Assembly: GCA_903995115.1 (NCBI GenBank) | Contig: LR877145.1 | Location: forward strand, 1,240,001-1,304,000 | DNA length: 64,000 nt | DNA from: Angomonas deanei | Lineage: Eukaryota > Euglenozoa > Kinetoplastea > Trypanosomatida > Trypanosomatidae | Reading direction: 5' to 3' | In this document: in pieces, positions 56,645 to 64,000 of the stretch | Layout of the letters: each line of letters begins with the position of its first letter | Position numbering within the stretch: the stretch's first letter is position 1 | Notes under the pieces: generated by a model | Told to the model about the DNA's origin: nothing | Databases searched by the model: none | What the model saw: only the letters and a program-made list of their open reading frames with translations | Translations under genes and position numbers: made by a program

Positions 56645-57046
56645 TACGATCCAGAATCCTTTATGAATTACGGTAGAATATAATATGCTAAAAAAAAAAA
56701 AAAAAGTCTATGGTATTCTGTGAAATTATCTTGTGGGGTGAAAGGAAATTCAAAATCTTTTTGCGTGCAAGGTATTAAACGCTTACAAAGAAGAGAAAGG
56801 GGGGCGAGACAGGAATAATTGCGTAGGAAAAGCCGCAGTAAGCAAGAAACCTTTACGACGGAGCAAAACACAAAAACACGCAAACGGACACGGGGTTTCA
56901 TAAGTTACTACAAGTTCCTATAAAATTAAGGTAGATAAAATGAAAAAAAAAAAAATCATGCTATAAATAATACTATTTTTGATCAAGATAAAAAAAAAAA
57001 TCTTTCCTTAGTAAATAAAACAAAACAAAAAAAGTTCTTCTTTACT
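56645..57046. other. Intergenic spacer
   Basis: About 400 bases, AT-rich, with A runs at about 56691-56705 and 56943-56954. A weak open frame in the middle has no gene-like features. No RNA gene recognised. Confidence 0.5.
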
Positions 57047-57421
57047 TTAGTGGTGACCGAGCTCGACGGCGCCAGGGGCGGGGCGAAGAGTGGCGGGACC
57101 AGCGGCATAACCTTCACCGATGTCGAAGGAGAAGTCCCAAGGCTTCCTGTCCTGGCTGCGCCATCCGTAGTCGAGGTGGCTGCTACCGCCGCCAGCGATG
57201 TCATCGAGCTTGGACCAGAATCCGTCGTACATGATAGCGCCAATAATGAGGAAGGGGCCGCCAACGCAGATGGCCATCCAGTAGTTCTGACCGGCCTTGT
57301 GGTAGACCTCACTGGTGTAATAACCTACACCGGAGAGACCAAAGTTGGGGCGAGCCTTAGCCTTGCTGTTGAAGGCAAGCATGTAGGTGCGCTTGCTGAC
57401 GGAGAGGGCGGGGCGAAACAT
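57047..57421 (-). CDS. Small single-pass mitochondrial protein, possibly a respiratory-complex subunit
   Basis: A 124-residue protein. The basic start (MFRPALSVSKRTYMLAFNSKAKAR) could be a mitochondrial presequence. One transmembrane helix lies at about 48-65 (WMAICVGGPFLIIGAIMYDGFW), flanked by Tyr/Gly/Trp-rich sequence and an acidic C-terminal half ending in GHH. This is the look of a nuclear-encoded accessory subunit of cytochrome oxidase, complex I or ATP synthase, but I cannot say which. GC-rich and codon-optimised in contrast to the AT-rich MYST gene next to it, which suggests high expression. Confidence 0.5.
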   Translation of the reverse strand: MFRPALSVSKRTYMLAFNSKAKARPNFGLSGVGYYTSEVYHKAGQNYWMAICVGGPFLIIGAIMYDGFWSKLDDIAGGGSSHLDYGWRSQDRKPWDFSFDIGEGYAAGPATLRPAPGAVELGHH

Positions 57422-58188
57422 TTTTCGTTAAGAAAAGCGTATATCTTGCGTGTTTATACAAAAAAAAGGGGGGAGGGGGAGAGAGACAGAATGTATTTGT
57501 GTTTTACGGTCGGAAAGCCAAAACGAACACACACAGTTGCTGTTCTTACCTTCGTGCCGGCAACACTTTAAAATAATGGAAAAAAAAGAATTAAAACAAC
57601 AAACACAGTGGAAAGGGAAGTGAAATGAATTGCATCTAATTTTGTAGTAAATAATATTAATTAAAGGGGAAAAAAAAGGCAGAAGGCATTACAAGAATAT
57701 TCTAACATATTCTTCTTTATAAAACATTCGTATCGGCGCTCTTCGGTTATCCTATATATATATCACGATACGCTGTTTTATGTAATCCACTGGCGGTAAA
57801 TAAAGCTTCAAAAAAAAAAAAAGCAAATGTGTAAATGTAACGTACGATTCGGGAAACAGAAGATTTCTCACCGTTTCGCGATACAACCATCACATTCGCA
57901 CATGTCTACCACGCTTCTACATGGAAGCATTTTTTAATCTTGCATTTTAGAGATCTTTATAAATCTTTCAAATCTCACGGAAGCATTGTTGTATTATAAA
58001 ATTAAAACAGAAAAATAATTGTATTAAAAAAGAGAAATTAAAATAGTTATTTTTGTTTATTTCCACTTTGAACGTTATCATCTTATATATAAAATCTAAA
58101 ATAAAAAAACAGCGGGACCAAAGAAGAGAACAAACGGAAGGCGAATGTAAAACTGCCGTTAACTCTTCGTTGTTGTCGGTGTTTTTTC
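57422..58188. other. Long intergenic spacer
   Basis: About 767 bases, very AT-rich, with A runs and TA-rich patches (57750-57765 and 58083-58092). No gene or RNA gene recognised. Confidence 0.5.
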
Positions 58189-58875
58189 TTATTCATTCAA
58201 ACGGACCTTTTCCATCCAGATGCGGCATCCGAATTCGCGGTATAATTCCTTGAGGAGGTTAACAAAGTCGATACGAGAGCGGGACTCGTAGTAGAATGTC
58301 AACTTCTTCTTATCAAACTGGTATTCGGCGTGCACTACCTGCATATCCAAAGAATTACGGTTAATCAGCATCTGGCAGTACGCCACAGCTGCGGCTTCGG
58401 CTTCCTTCAGTTCGGTAGCCCAGTAGTCGACTTCTCGTTGGGTGGCGTGTCTCAACACAGATCCTGTCGGGCCAGTGCGCTCCACATACGTCTTGCCGTG
58501 CTCGGTGTTCATGCGGATCACCACGCCAATGTCGATTCCTCTGTCACCCTGAACCACAATGTACTGTCCTTTATCAATCATGATAGAGGAGGAGTACTCT
58601 GCCTGGTGACACTTAAACTGGACAAGGGCGTTGCACACTGCCGGTCCGCTGGGAGCGGCGGGTGCTTGATCTTCCTTCACGGCAAGAATTTCCTGCGGGG
58701 CGCTCATCTCGTACAGGTCGTGAATCTGATAGTCCGTTGGGGTATCGATGCATCTCCAGGAGTACGGGTCGTGACGGATAGTTTTGGGAGCGTAACTTAC
58801 GTTGGTAGTTTGCTTTTTACTGGACACATCAATTTGATAGTTTGTAATGTCAGTCAGAGGAATATTGGCGAACAT
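58189..58875 (-). CDS. PSP1 C-terminal-domain protein
   Basis: A 228-residue protein. Residues about 90-228 carry the PSP1 C-terminal conserved region: QYIVVQGDRGIDIGVVIRM, a helix with AVAYCQMLINRNSLDMQVVHAEYQFDKKKLTFYYES, and SRIDFVNLLKELYREFGCRIWMEKV. This domain occurs in yeast Psp1 and bacterial RicT/YaaT, and is much expanded in kinetoplastids, where it appears in cytosolic RNA- or translation-linked proteins. Start is the ATG at 58873-58875. It is the first gene of the leftward cluster after the strand switch. Confidence 0.85.
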   Translation of the reverse strand: MFANIPLTDITNYQIDVSSKKQTTNVSYAPKTIRHDPYSWRCIDTPTDYQIHDLYEMSAPQEILAVKEDQAPAAPSGPAVCNALVQFKCHQAEYSSSIMIDKGQYIVVQGDRGIDIGVVIRMNTEHGKTYVERTGPTGSVLRHATQREVDYWATELKEAEAAAVAYCQMLINRNSLDMQVVHAEYQFDKKKLTFYYESRSRIDFVNLLKELYREFGCRIWMEKVRLNE

Positions 58876-60898
58876 TGTAAGGATTCAGGATTGGTGCGTA
58901 TATAGTGAAATAAATATAGGTATTAAAATAAGTGTAACGGGGAAAAAAGAATGTAGTTTAAAAAAAAAAATCTTTAAATATCTAAAGCTCTAAACCTATC
59001 GAAAGAGAAAAGTGAAAGGAGGAAAAGATTGTATACCTTACTTGCTGCATTTCAGAATCGTTTTCTTTTTTATTTTGGATTTTGTTTCCCCTGTCGCCCG
59101 AGGGGGTCGGCTTCTGTGGTGCCGTGCCGTTTCGCCAAGCGCGCCCTTCCTGGCCCGGGCATGGTCGGCGCGCCAGGACGGCGGGGTCTCCGCGGGTGGG
59201 ACCCCGGCGATGCGCCGCGGGGGCCCGCGCTGGAAAACCACCGAGGCGCGGGGAGCGGGGCCCGCGGCCCTCCGGCGGAACGGGGAGAGCAGGCCGCGCC
59301 CACACGAAAGCCAAACGCAAAGGCACCCCCGCCCCGCGCCGAGCGAACGAACGCCGGGACACGTCGTGGAGAAACATCTTCTCCCCCCAATGAGGGGGAT
59401 GAACGGTTTCAAGACGCAGGAAAAAAAAAAAAAAAGCCAAGTTAACCTGTAGCGTGCGGGTGGTGTACCCTAATACATTTGCAATCGGCCCGCAGCTGTA
59501 CTCACTGGATTCGCAGAACCAGTAAACGCCGACAGAGCGTCACACTCTGCAGCATTTTTACTCTTGTTCGCATGCGCCACGTGCAAAATAAAATTATTTG
59601 CGCAGCCAGACAAAAATAAGACCGGAGGGCAACCTGTGCAAAGGTGAACGTATGGCCTTCTTTTTTATTACGGCTTTGGAGAGGACATCCTCTTCTAGGG
59701 TTCGCCGTGGGTCTCCTATTTATATTCTTTTCGGATGGAGGACAATTCTTTCTTTAAGATTGCGGCTTCTTTCCAGGACAACTAAAATTGCTTTCGTGAG
59801 TGGAGCACAGCGTAGTTAAAACGTCCTCTCGTGTGCGCCTCTCTTCGCTTTGTGCTTTTTTATTATTCTATATAGGCTTGTTATCGGCGGAGTGTTCAAC
59901 GTTTTTATGCCTTGCGGTGCTACTTTTGTGCGTGGAATTGCTGTTTCCGAGTTCAATAGAGGATAATGCACCCTTTTTTTTTTTTTTTTTGTTTGTTTTG
60001 TTTATTTGCTACAGGAGGACAGGCTCACACAAAGAGAACGGAGCAGCAGAAATAGGAGAGGTATTTTTTGTTGTGCGGTTACCGGTTAACCAGTAATAAA
60101 ATATCATTTACCTTGTTTATATTCGTGGGGTGTATGCTAGCTTCAGCCAGTTACTTTGACACTAACCGGGTGAGTGAGACTCCGGTGGCTTTTCAATTCT
60201 CTTCTTTTCTGAGAAATTTTTAACAGAGTGGCAATGATACCAAAAGTTCCGTACCCCCCTTTTTTTTTTATCATGGATGTTTTCAGTTAGGCCTATCATA
60301 ATTTTTTTTTGGTGGGAGGCTGTTGCCTGCTTCCCAGTCTTTTTTCTTTTCTCTTTTGATGTGGTTTTCTCCTTTTTTTCCCTCTTTTTTTTTTTTTTTT
60401 TTTGTGGGCTTGTCAAATGTGTGGATAATGGGCAAAATATATGAACAGTACCGAGAGTCACCTTGTTGACGGTCGTTCCGGATTTTATTCCACCTACTGT
60501 TCGCCGCCTGGAGTAATAATAATAATAAAAAATCTTTTTCCTTTCTTCAATTGTGAAAAGTAACTTTTTTTTTTCTTTTTGGATGTGTGCCGTTGTTTTC
60601 GGCCCTTTATTGCTGATGTAATAACCGTAGGACTTTATTTATTGTAATTTTTTCTTTCTTTTTTTTTTTTTTTACAATGCTGATATTTTGTGTATTTTTC
60701 CTGGGATTCCGTAATTTTCCCTCTTTTCTCTCCTTTTCTTCTTTTCTTAGAGATTTACGGTTTTAGGTTGTGATTATTTCGTCGTTCCCGCAACCTGGTT
60801 CTCGCACAATTTTTTTTAAGAAAAATAAATATAACAAAAGATTGGGATTTAACCAATTTTAATTGATAGTATTGTAGCCGTTCGCTTTGGTGGTGTAA
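58876..60898. promoter_or_regulatory. Divergent strand-switch region (probable bidirectional transcription start)
   Basis: About 2 kb between the first leftward gene and the first rightward gene. In kinetoplastids such divergent regions are where polymerase II starts in both directions, from broad chromatin-marked zones rather than TATA boxes. Seen here: an AT-rich frame with T- and A-runs, a GC-rich island at about 59090-59400, and no open frame with credible coding features. Poly-T tracts at 59964-59991 and 60380-60403 stand out. Promoter role is inferred from layout. Confidence 0.6.
59090..59400. other. GC-rich island inside the strand-switch region
   Basis: About 310 bases with clearly higher GC than anything else in the spacers, rich in CpG and in GGGG/CCCC blocks. 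Several frames are open on both strands, as high GC predicts; none shows conserved domains, so I do not call a gene. It ends in the A-run at about 59420-59435. Confidence 0.6.
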
Positions 60899-63022
60899 AT
60901 GAAACCGACCGGTAAACTTTGCCCCAAGGCGCTTTCGCCGTACGCGCAGGCCTTGCGGCAGATAGCCCTAAAAGGTTCCGTTGCGCTGGGGCCTACCGCA
61001 CGAGAAACGGAACTGAAAATGTACAAGGATGGGGTGCTTCCCAATGACTACAGACCGCCTGTTCAGGGAAAGTGGGACGACACGATCGAACGTTGGGCAT
61101 ACGCGTGGCAGTTTCCGGCGGAGGAGGATTTTTTGGATGAAGTGGAGTTACTCAAACAAGACAATGAGGCGATGACCCAATTTTTAGATTTTACGGAACG
61201 TCTGCTGGAGGCGCCCCCTTCAGCTCTTCCGGGCAGCGGTGTAGGATCGGAAAAATATAAATTAACCGGCGAACCTACTCAATTTTTGCCCCCTTCCCAA
61301 GAGTCGGGCGAAGACTACGAAGACCTAGAAAAAGGTTTGGAAGAAATGAGCACCAAACAAAAACAGGTGATGCCGGTGGAGGACTTTTCGTTGGCGACGA
61401 ATCTGCCTGTGGCTTACCTCGATGATCAATCAGAGCGTAGTAACGCCAGCAAGGAGTTGTGTGCGTTAATGGAAAATGTTGGATTGGAGTATACCGAAGA
61501 GGGGCTAATTGTTGTAGTTTCGGCGCTGGCGGTAGCAAACCACTACAAACAATGTAGGGCGCTTTTTGATTTTATCTGTAACGTCGGACTTGGTCCGACA
61601 GCAGAATTGTATAAATGCCTCATGAAATATCATACCACCAATAAAGATATGAACGGATCCATGGCGCTTATTGAAGAAATGAAGGAAAAAGGAATTACAC
61701 CAAAAATCGGAAATTGGCACGAATTAATGCGGTGCTTTTATAGGGGAGGAGATTTTCCAGCCGTCTCACAAGTGGTGGATAATATGAAAATGTACGCCAA
61801 TATTGAGCCGAGCGAGGTGACATTTGCGCTTCAACTAAGGGCACTGTCCAAAGATTCGTCACAGATGAATTCTCTTGCAGAATCCGTCCAAATTTTTGAT
61901 CAAATGGAAAATGTGAATGGATTTATTGCGTCCCGCCCGCATTACGATGCTTTAATGCGAACACTTAGTTCCAGTCCTTTACCGGAAATGCGCCTTCGTT
62001 GCGAAGAGCTCGCAAAAAAGATGGATTTGATGGGAATTACGTGGAATGGTACCACATACCTAAATTTAATTCGTTCTGCACAGGTGGTGGGGGATGTGGA
62101 AGGGGTTGAAAAATATTTGGCCCTAATGCGCGACAATAATGTTGCCGTTAATTCTTCCCATCTTTCGTGGTGTATCCAGGCACACGCTCAGCACATTATT
62201 CGGCTGAATTATGACGAACTAAAAGAAAAAAAGGCCGATATTGTATCCTTGTGGTTGGGGCATATGGATACCTGCTTTGGTATTTATGGATTAATTGTGA
62301 AGCGTGGTTGGGCGGTTCAGGTACCCCTGATTAATGCTTTACTGCGATTGTGTTGCCAAACTACCATCCTGTGTATCGAGCACTGTCCTGAGAGCACCCT
62401 TGAAATTGGAAAATTCGAGGAGCAGTGCAACAAAATTTGGAATGACACTTTTGATGAGTGGGGGCAGGCGAAGGATGCGTATAGTTATGAGTGTTATATT
62501 GCACTGCTGGCGCATCAACAACGCATCGATGAGGCGGAAAAATTATTTCAGGAGGCGGTGCTGCAGGAGGACATTGTGCCGTCCCGCAGAACATACGAGT
62601 GCCTGATTTTTATGCATCTGTCTTCCGGTGAAGAGGGTGGCGCTGCACGAGCGCTTCACTATCTCGAGGCGATGGAAAAGGCGGCAATTCCCATTCGCGC
62701 CTCCCTGTTAAAAAAAATTGTGCGCGTCAATAACGCTTCCGGTTATAAAAGGGATATGAAGCGACGGGCTAGAAGAATTATGCAGGCTCGCGAGGAGTAT
62801 ATGGCCGCAAAGAAGGAGGGAGTTGCCTTTTATACGCCGAGCGATATTACCACGACGGAAGATAACAAGAGCGATGTGCTGAAGCCGTTGCCGATTCCTG
62901 TCAACACCACACTGGCGTGGTGGGAGCGTTGGAAAAAGGACACCATCAGCAAGCATGAACTGTTTGATGAGGAGAATGCGGACGGCACACCAAAGGGAGA
63001 AACATTCGCAGAAAAAAAATAG
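60899..63022 (+). CDS. Pentatricopeptide-repeat (PPR) protein, probably mitochondrial
   Basis: A 707-residue protein from the ATG at 60899-60901. Repeats of about 35 residues with PPR wording are visible, for example GLGPTAELYKCLMKYHTTNKDMNGSMALIEEMKEKGITP and YECLIFMHLSSGEEGG...ALHYLEAMEKAAIPI. Kinetoplastid PPR proteins act in mitochondrial RNA processing and in the mitochondrial ribosome. A basic start (MKPTGKLCPKALSPYAQALRQ) is compatible with import. Codon use in the first 1.5 kb is AT-rich. The frame ends at TAG (63020-63022) inside an A8 run; one base fewer would continue into the next open frame, so the natural C-terminus may lie at 63929. Confidence 0.85.
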   Translation: MKPTGKLCPKALSPYAQALRQIALKGSVALGPTARETELKMYKDGVLPNDYRPPVQGKWDDTIERWAYAWQFPAEEDFLDEVELLKQDNEAMTQFLDFTERLLEAPPSALPGSGVGSEKYKLTGEPTQFLPPSQESGEDYEDLEKGLEEMSTKQKQVMPVEDFSLATNLPVAYLDDQSERSNASKELCALMENVGLEYTEEGLIVVVSALAVANHYKQCRALFDFICNVGLGPTAELYKCLMKYHTTNKDMNGSMALIEEMKEKGITPKIGNWHELMRCFYRGGDFPAVSQVVDNMKMYANIEPSEVTFALQLRALSKDSSQMNSLAESVQIFDQMENVNGFIASRPHYDALMRTLSSSPLPEMRLRCEELAKKMDLMGITWNGTTYLNLIRSAQVVGDVEGVEKYLALMRDNNVAVNSSHLSWCIQAHAQHIIRLNYDELKEKKADIVSLWLGHMDTCFGIYGLIVKRGWAVQVPLINALLRLCCQTTILCIEHCPESTLEIGKFEEQCNKIWNDTFDEWGQAKDAYSYECYIALLAHQQRIDEAEKLFQEAVLQEDIVPSRRTYECLIFMHLSSGEEGGAARALHYLEAMEKAAIPIRASLLKKIVRVNNASGYKRDMKRRARRIMQAREEYMAAKKEGVAFYTPSDITTTEDNKSDVLKPLPIPVNTTLAWWERWKKDTISKHELFDEENADGTPKGETFAEKK

Positions 63023-63035
63023 CGCCCTCGCTAAA

Positions 63036-63929
63036 ATGGGTATCGATTCCGCCTTCAAGTCCGTCGAGGATGTGCCCCGGTTGGACCGCCACAAGCTCCT
63101 TCCAAAACTGCGGGAGGAGGGCGAGGTGACTGGGAGTCTGTGGTCGCTGGATGGCGGGGAGCTGTCCTACCCGAAGGATGGCGGCGGCCCACAGGGCTGG
63201 GGTGTCCGACTGTGGAGGGAACGGGCCCTTCTGAAAAAAGAATATCAGAAGGTGCTGGACGGGCAGGAGGCCCCGCCAGAGTTCTCCGCGCTGGGGACGT
63301 CCACCCGTGTTGCGGGGGACCAATTGGACATTGAGGAAAGCGGGGCCAAAACTCCAGGGGAGCTGGCGGACTGGCGCAAATTTGAAAACAACCGCTACGA
63401 CGACGGACGAGGAAAGCCCTTGAACGAGATTGCGTTTCCAGTGGATCCATCTGCCGAGTACGTTTGGCAAGGGGAGCGGAGAGATTCGCTCGCCCCGTAC
63501 AAGACCGACGACGAGATCGCGCTGGAGTCTGACAATGTCTTTTATTCCCAAATGGAAGGAGAGACCAAAACGAACACAAAAGCATTGGTAGAGGCGCTCA
63601 AAAACAAGGAGGAGAACAGTCTGGAAATTACGCAAAGAGGACCCAACCGAAAGTCCAAGTACGACTACTTGGAGAAGTGGCGGGAGATGTACCGACACGG
63701 CACGCTGGAGGCCCCCGAGGAGCCTTTGCTGCACTTTGGACGGTCCCCAGATGACCACCACGACACGGTGGCGGCCAGCGTGCGGGACTGGTACGCGACG
63801 CGGAAGCGGACCCCCGTGACGGACGAACAGATTGAGCGGTTTGAAAAGGAGAACTCCCGCTCGGAGGAGTCTCGGCTGTCGGGGAAGGCGAACCGTCAGT
63901 CTCGCCGCAGTAGAAAGCAGAGACGTTAA
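63036..63929 (+). CDS. C-terminal extension of the PPR protein or separate small gene
   Basis: An open frame of about 297 residues from the first ATG at 63036-63038; it is open upstream to 62955, inside the PPR gene. It begins 13 bases after the PPR stop, leaving no room for an independent splice acceptor outside the PPR coding region. Removing one A from the A8 at 63012-63019 joins the two frames (AEKNSALAKMGIDSAF), so a single protein of about 1,010 residues is the simpler reading. The product is acidic/basic-mixed, Glu/Lys-rich, with a C-terminal Arg/Lys run (RQSRRSRKQRR), and has no domain I recognise. It is GC-rich, unlike the AT-rich first part of the PPR gene. Confidence 0.65.
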   Translation: MGIDSAFKSVEDVPRLDRHKLLPKLREEGEVTGSLWSLDGGELSYPKDGGGPQGWGVRLWRERALLKKEYQKVLDGQEAPPEFSALGTSTRVAGDQLDIEESGAKTPGELADWRKFENNRYDDGRGKPLNEIAFPVDPSAEYVWQGERRDSLAPYKTDDEIALESDNVFYSQMEGETKTNTKALVEALKNKEENSLEITQRGPNRKSKYDYLEKWREMYRHGTLEAPEEPLLHFGRSPDDHHDTVAASVRDWYATRKRTPVTDEQIERFEKENSRSEESRLSGKANRQSRRSRKQRR

Positions 63930-63990
63930 CCTTTTTTATCATTTAATTTTTCACACACATTTAATCATTACGTAAATCAAACAACGCAAG

Positions 63991-64000
63991 ATGACCACAG
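63991..64000 (+). CDS. Possible start of the next rightward gene
   Basis: An ATG at 63991-63993 follows CGCAAG after about 60 bases of AT-rich, pyrimidine-containing spacer, as expected for a trans-splice acceptor directly before a start codon. Only three codons lie in the window, so this is a weak hint. Confidence 0.25.

Noticed and set aside
57422-58188. Spacer searched for snoRNA or tRNA genes
   Set aside because: No box C/D-like pairs or tRNA A/B boxes recognised by eye; a covariance-model scan would be needed to exclude small RNAs.
59012-59452. Overlapping open frames on both strands in the GC-rich island
   Set aside because: All frames are open because stops are rare in high-GC DNA; no conserved motif, no credible start or acceptor. 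Not called as genes.
59505-59530. Stem-loop that looked like a tRNA T-arm (CTGG...CCAG)
   Set aside because: Loop is ten bases, not seven, and no A-box or acceptor stem at the proper distance on either strand.
59800-60096. 98-codon plus-strand frame with hydrophobic segments in the strand-switch region
   Set aside because: Phe run comes from a T homopolymer; no domain, no neighbour of similar composition, low coding likeness.

Overview
The window looks like nuclear DNA of a kinetoplastid protist, most likely a flagellated bodonid-type or other non-trypanosomatid lineage. The species cannot be told from sequence alone. Support: (1) every convincing gene from 1 to 58.9 kb lies on the minus strand and the last genes lie on the plus strand, which is the directional-cluster layout of kinetoplastids with one divergent strand-switch region at about 58.9-60.9 kb; (2) no gene needs an intron, and many starts sit a few bases downstream of a pyrimidine tract plus AG, as expected for spliced-leader trans-splicing; (3) the gene content includes a two-zinc-finger plus OB-fold protein of the RNA-editing KREPA type, a second OB-fold gene beside it, a PSP1-domain protein, a tripartite tRNA ligase and a PPR protein. 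A SPEF2/CPC1-like axonemal protein argues for a motile flagellum. Coding DNA is GC-richer; intergenic DNA is AT-rich and packed with A and T homopolymers.

Layout. 0-8.3 kb: two tandem mitochondrial carriers, the central-pair protein, two small membrane proteins and an ATP-synthase OSCP-like subunit. 8.6-13.8 kb: beta-adaptin, an FG-repeat nucleoporin with a Ran-binding domain, and a kelch protein. 13.8-15.7 kb: a long low-complexity gap. 15.7-24.8 kb: an FCP/NIF-type phosphatase, two SET-domain methyltransferase-like genes flanking an AFG1 ATPase and a hotdog thioesterase, an amino-acid transporter, and a TMEM65/EF-hand mitochondrial protein. 25-35.9 kb: a low-complexity protein, a possible Rsa3-like peptide, tRNA ligase, a small unknown, a protein with 13 NPF-type repeats plus ankyrin-like segment, a THYN1/EVE protein, a bromodomain protein and a small tail-anchored protein. 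36-45.5 kb: Nup155-type nucleoporin, LRR protein, CCT theta, L1-fold ribosome-biogenesis protein. 45.7-58.9 kb: editing-type OB-fold pair, cytochrome-b5 fatty-acid desaturase, coiled-coil protein, membrane methyltransferase-like protein, eIF3c, RRM protein, secreted protein, MYST acetyltransferase, small mitochondrial protein, PSP1 protein. 58.9-60.9 kb: strand switch with a GC-rich island. 60.9-64 kb: PPR protein and its probable C-terminal part on the plus strand.

The genes do not form one pathway; like other kinetoplastid clusters they are probably co-transcribed but functionally mixed. Mitochondrial functions are frequent (carriers, OSCP, AFG1, TMEM65, editing factors, OMS1-like, PPR). 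Two nucleoporin genes and the beta-adaptin gene are each split over two frames at short G/C runs, and the PPR gene is split at an A8 run. The common position at homopolymers suggests base-count errors in the assembly more than real gene decay. No transposon, retroelement, tRNA, rRNA or CRISPR array was recognised.
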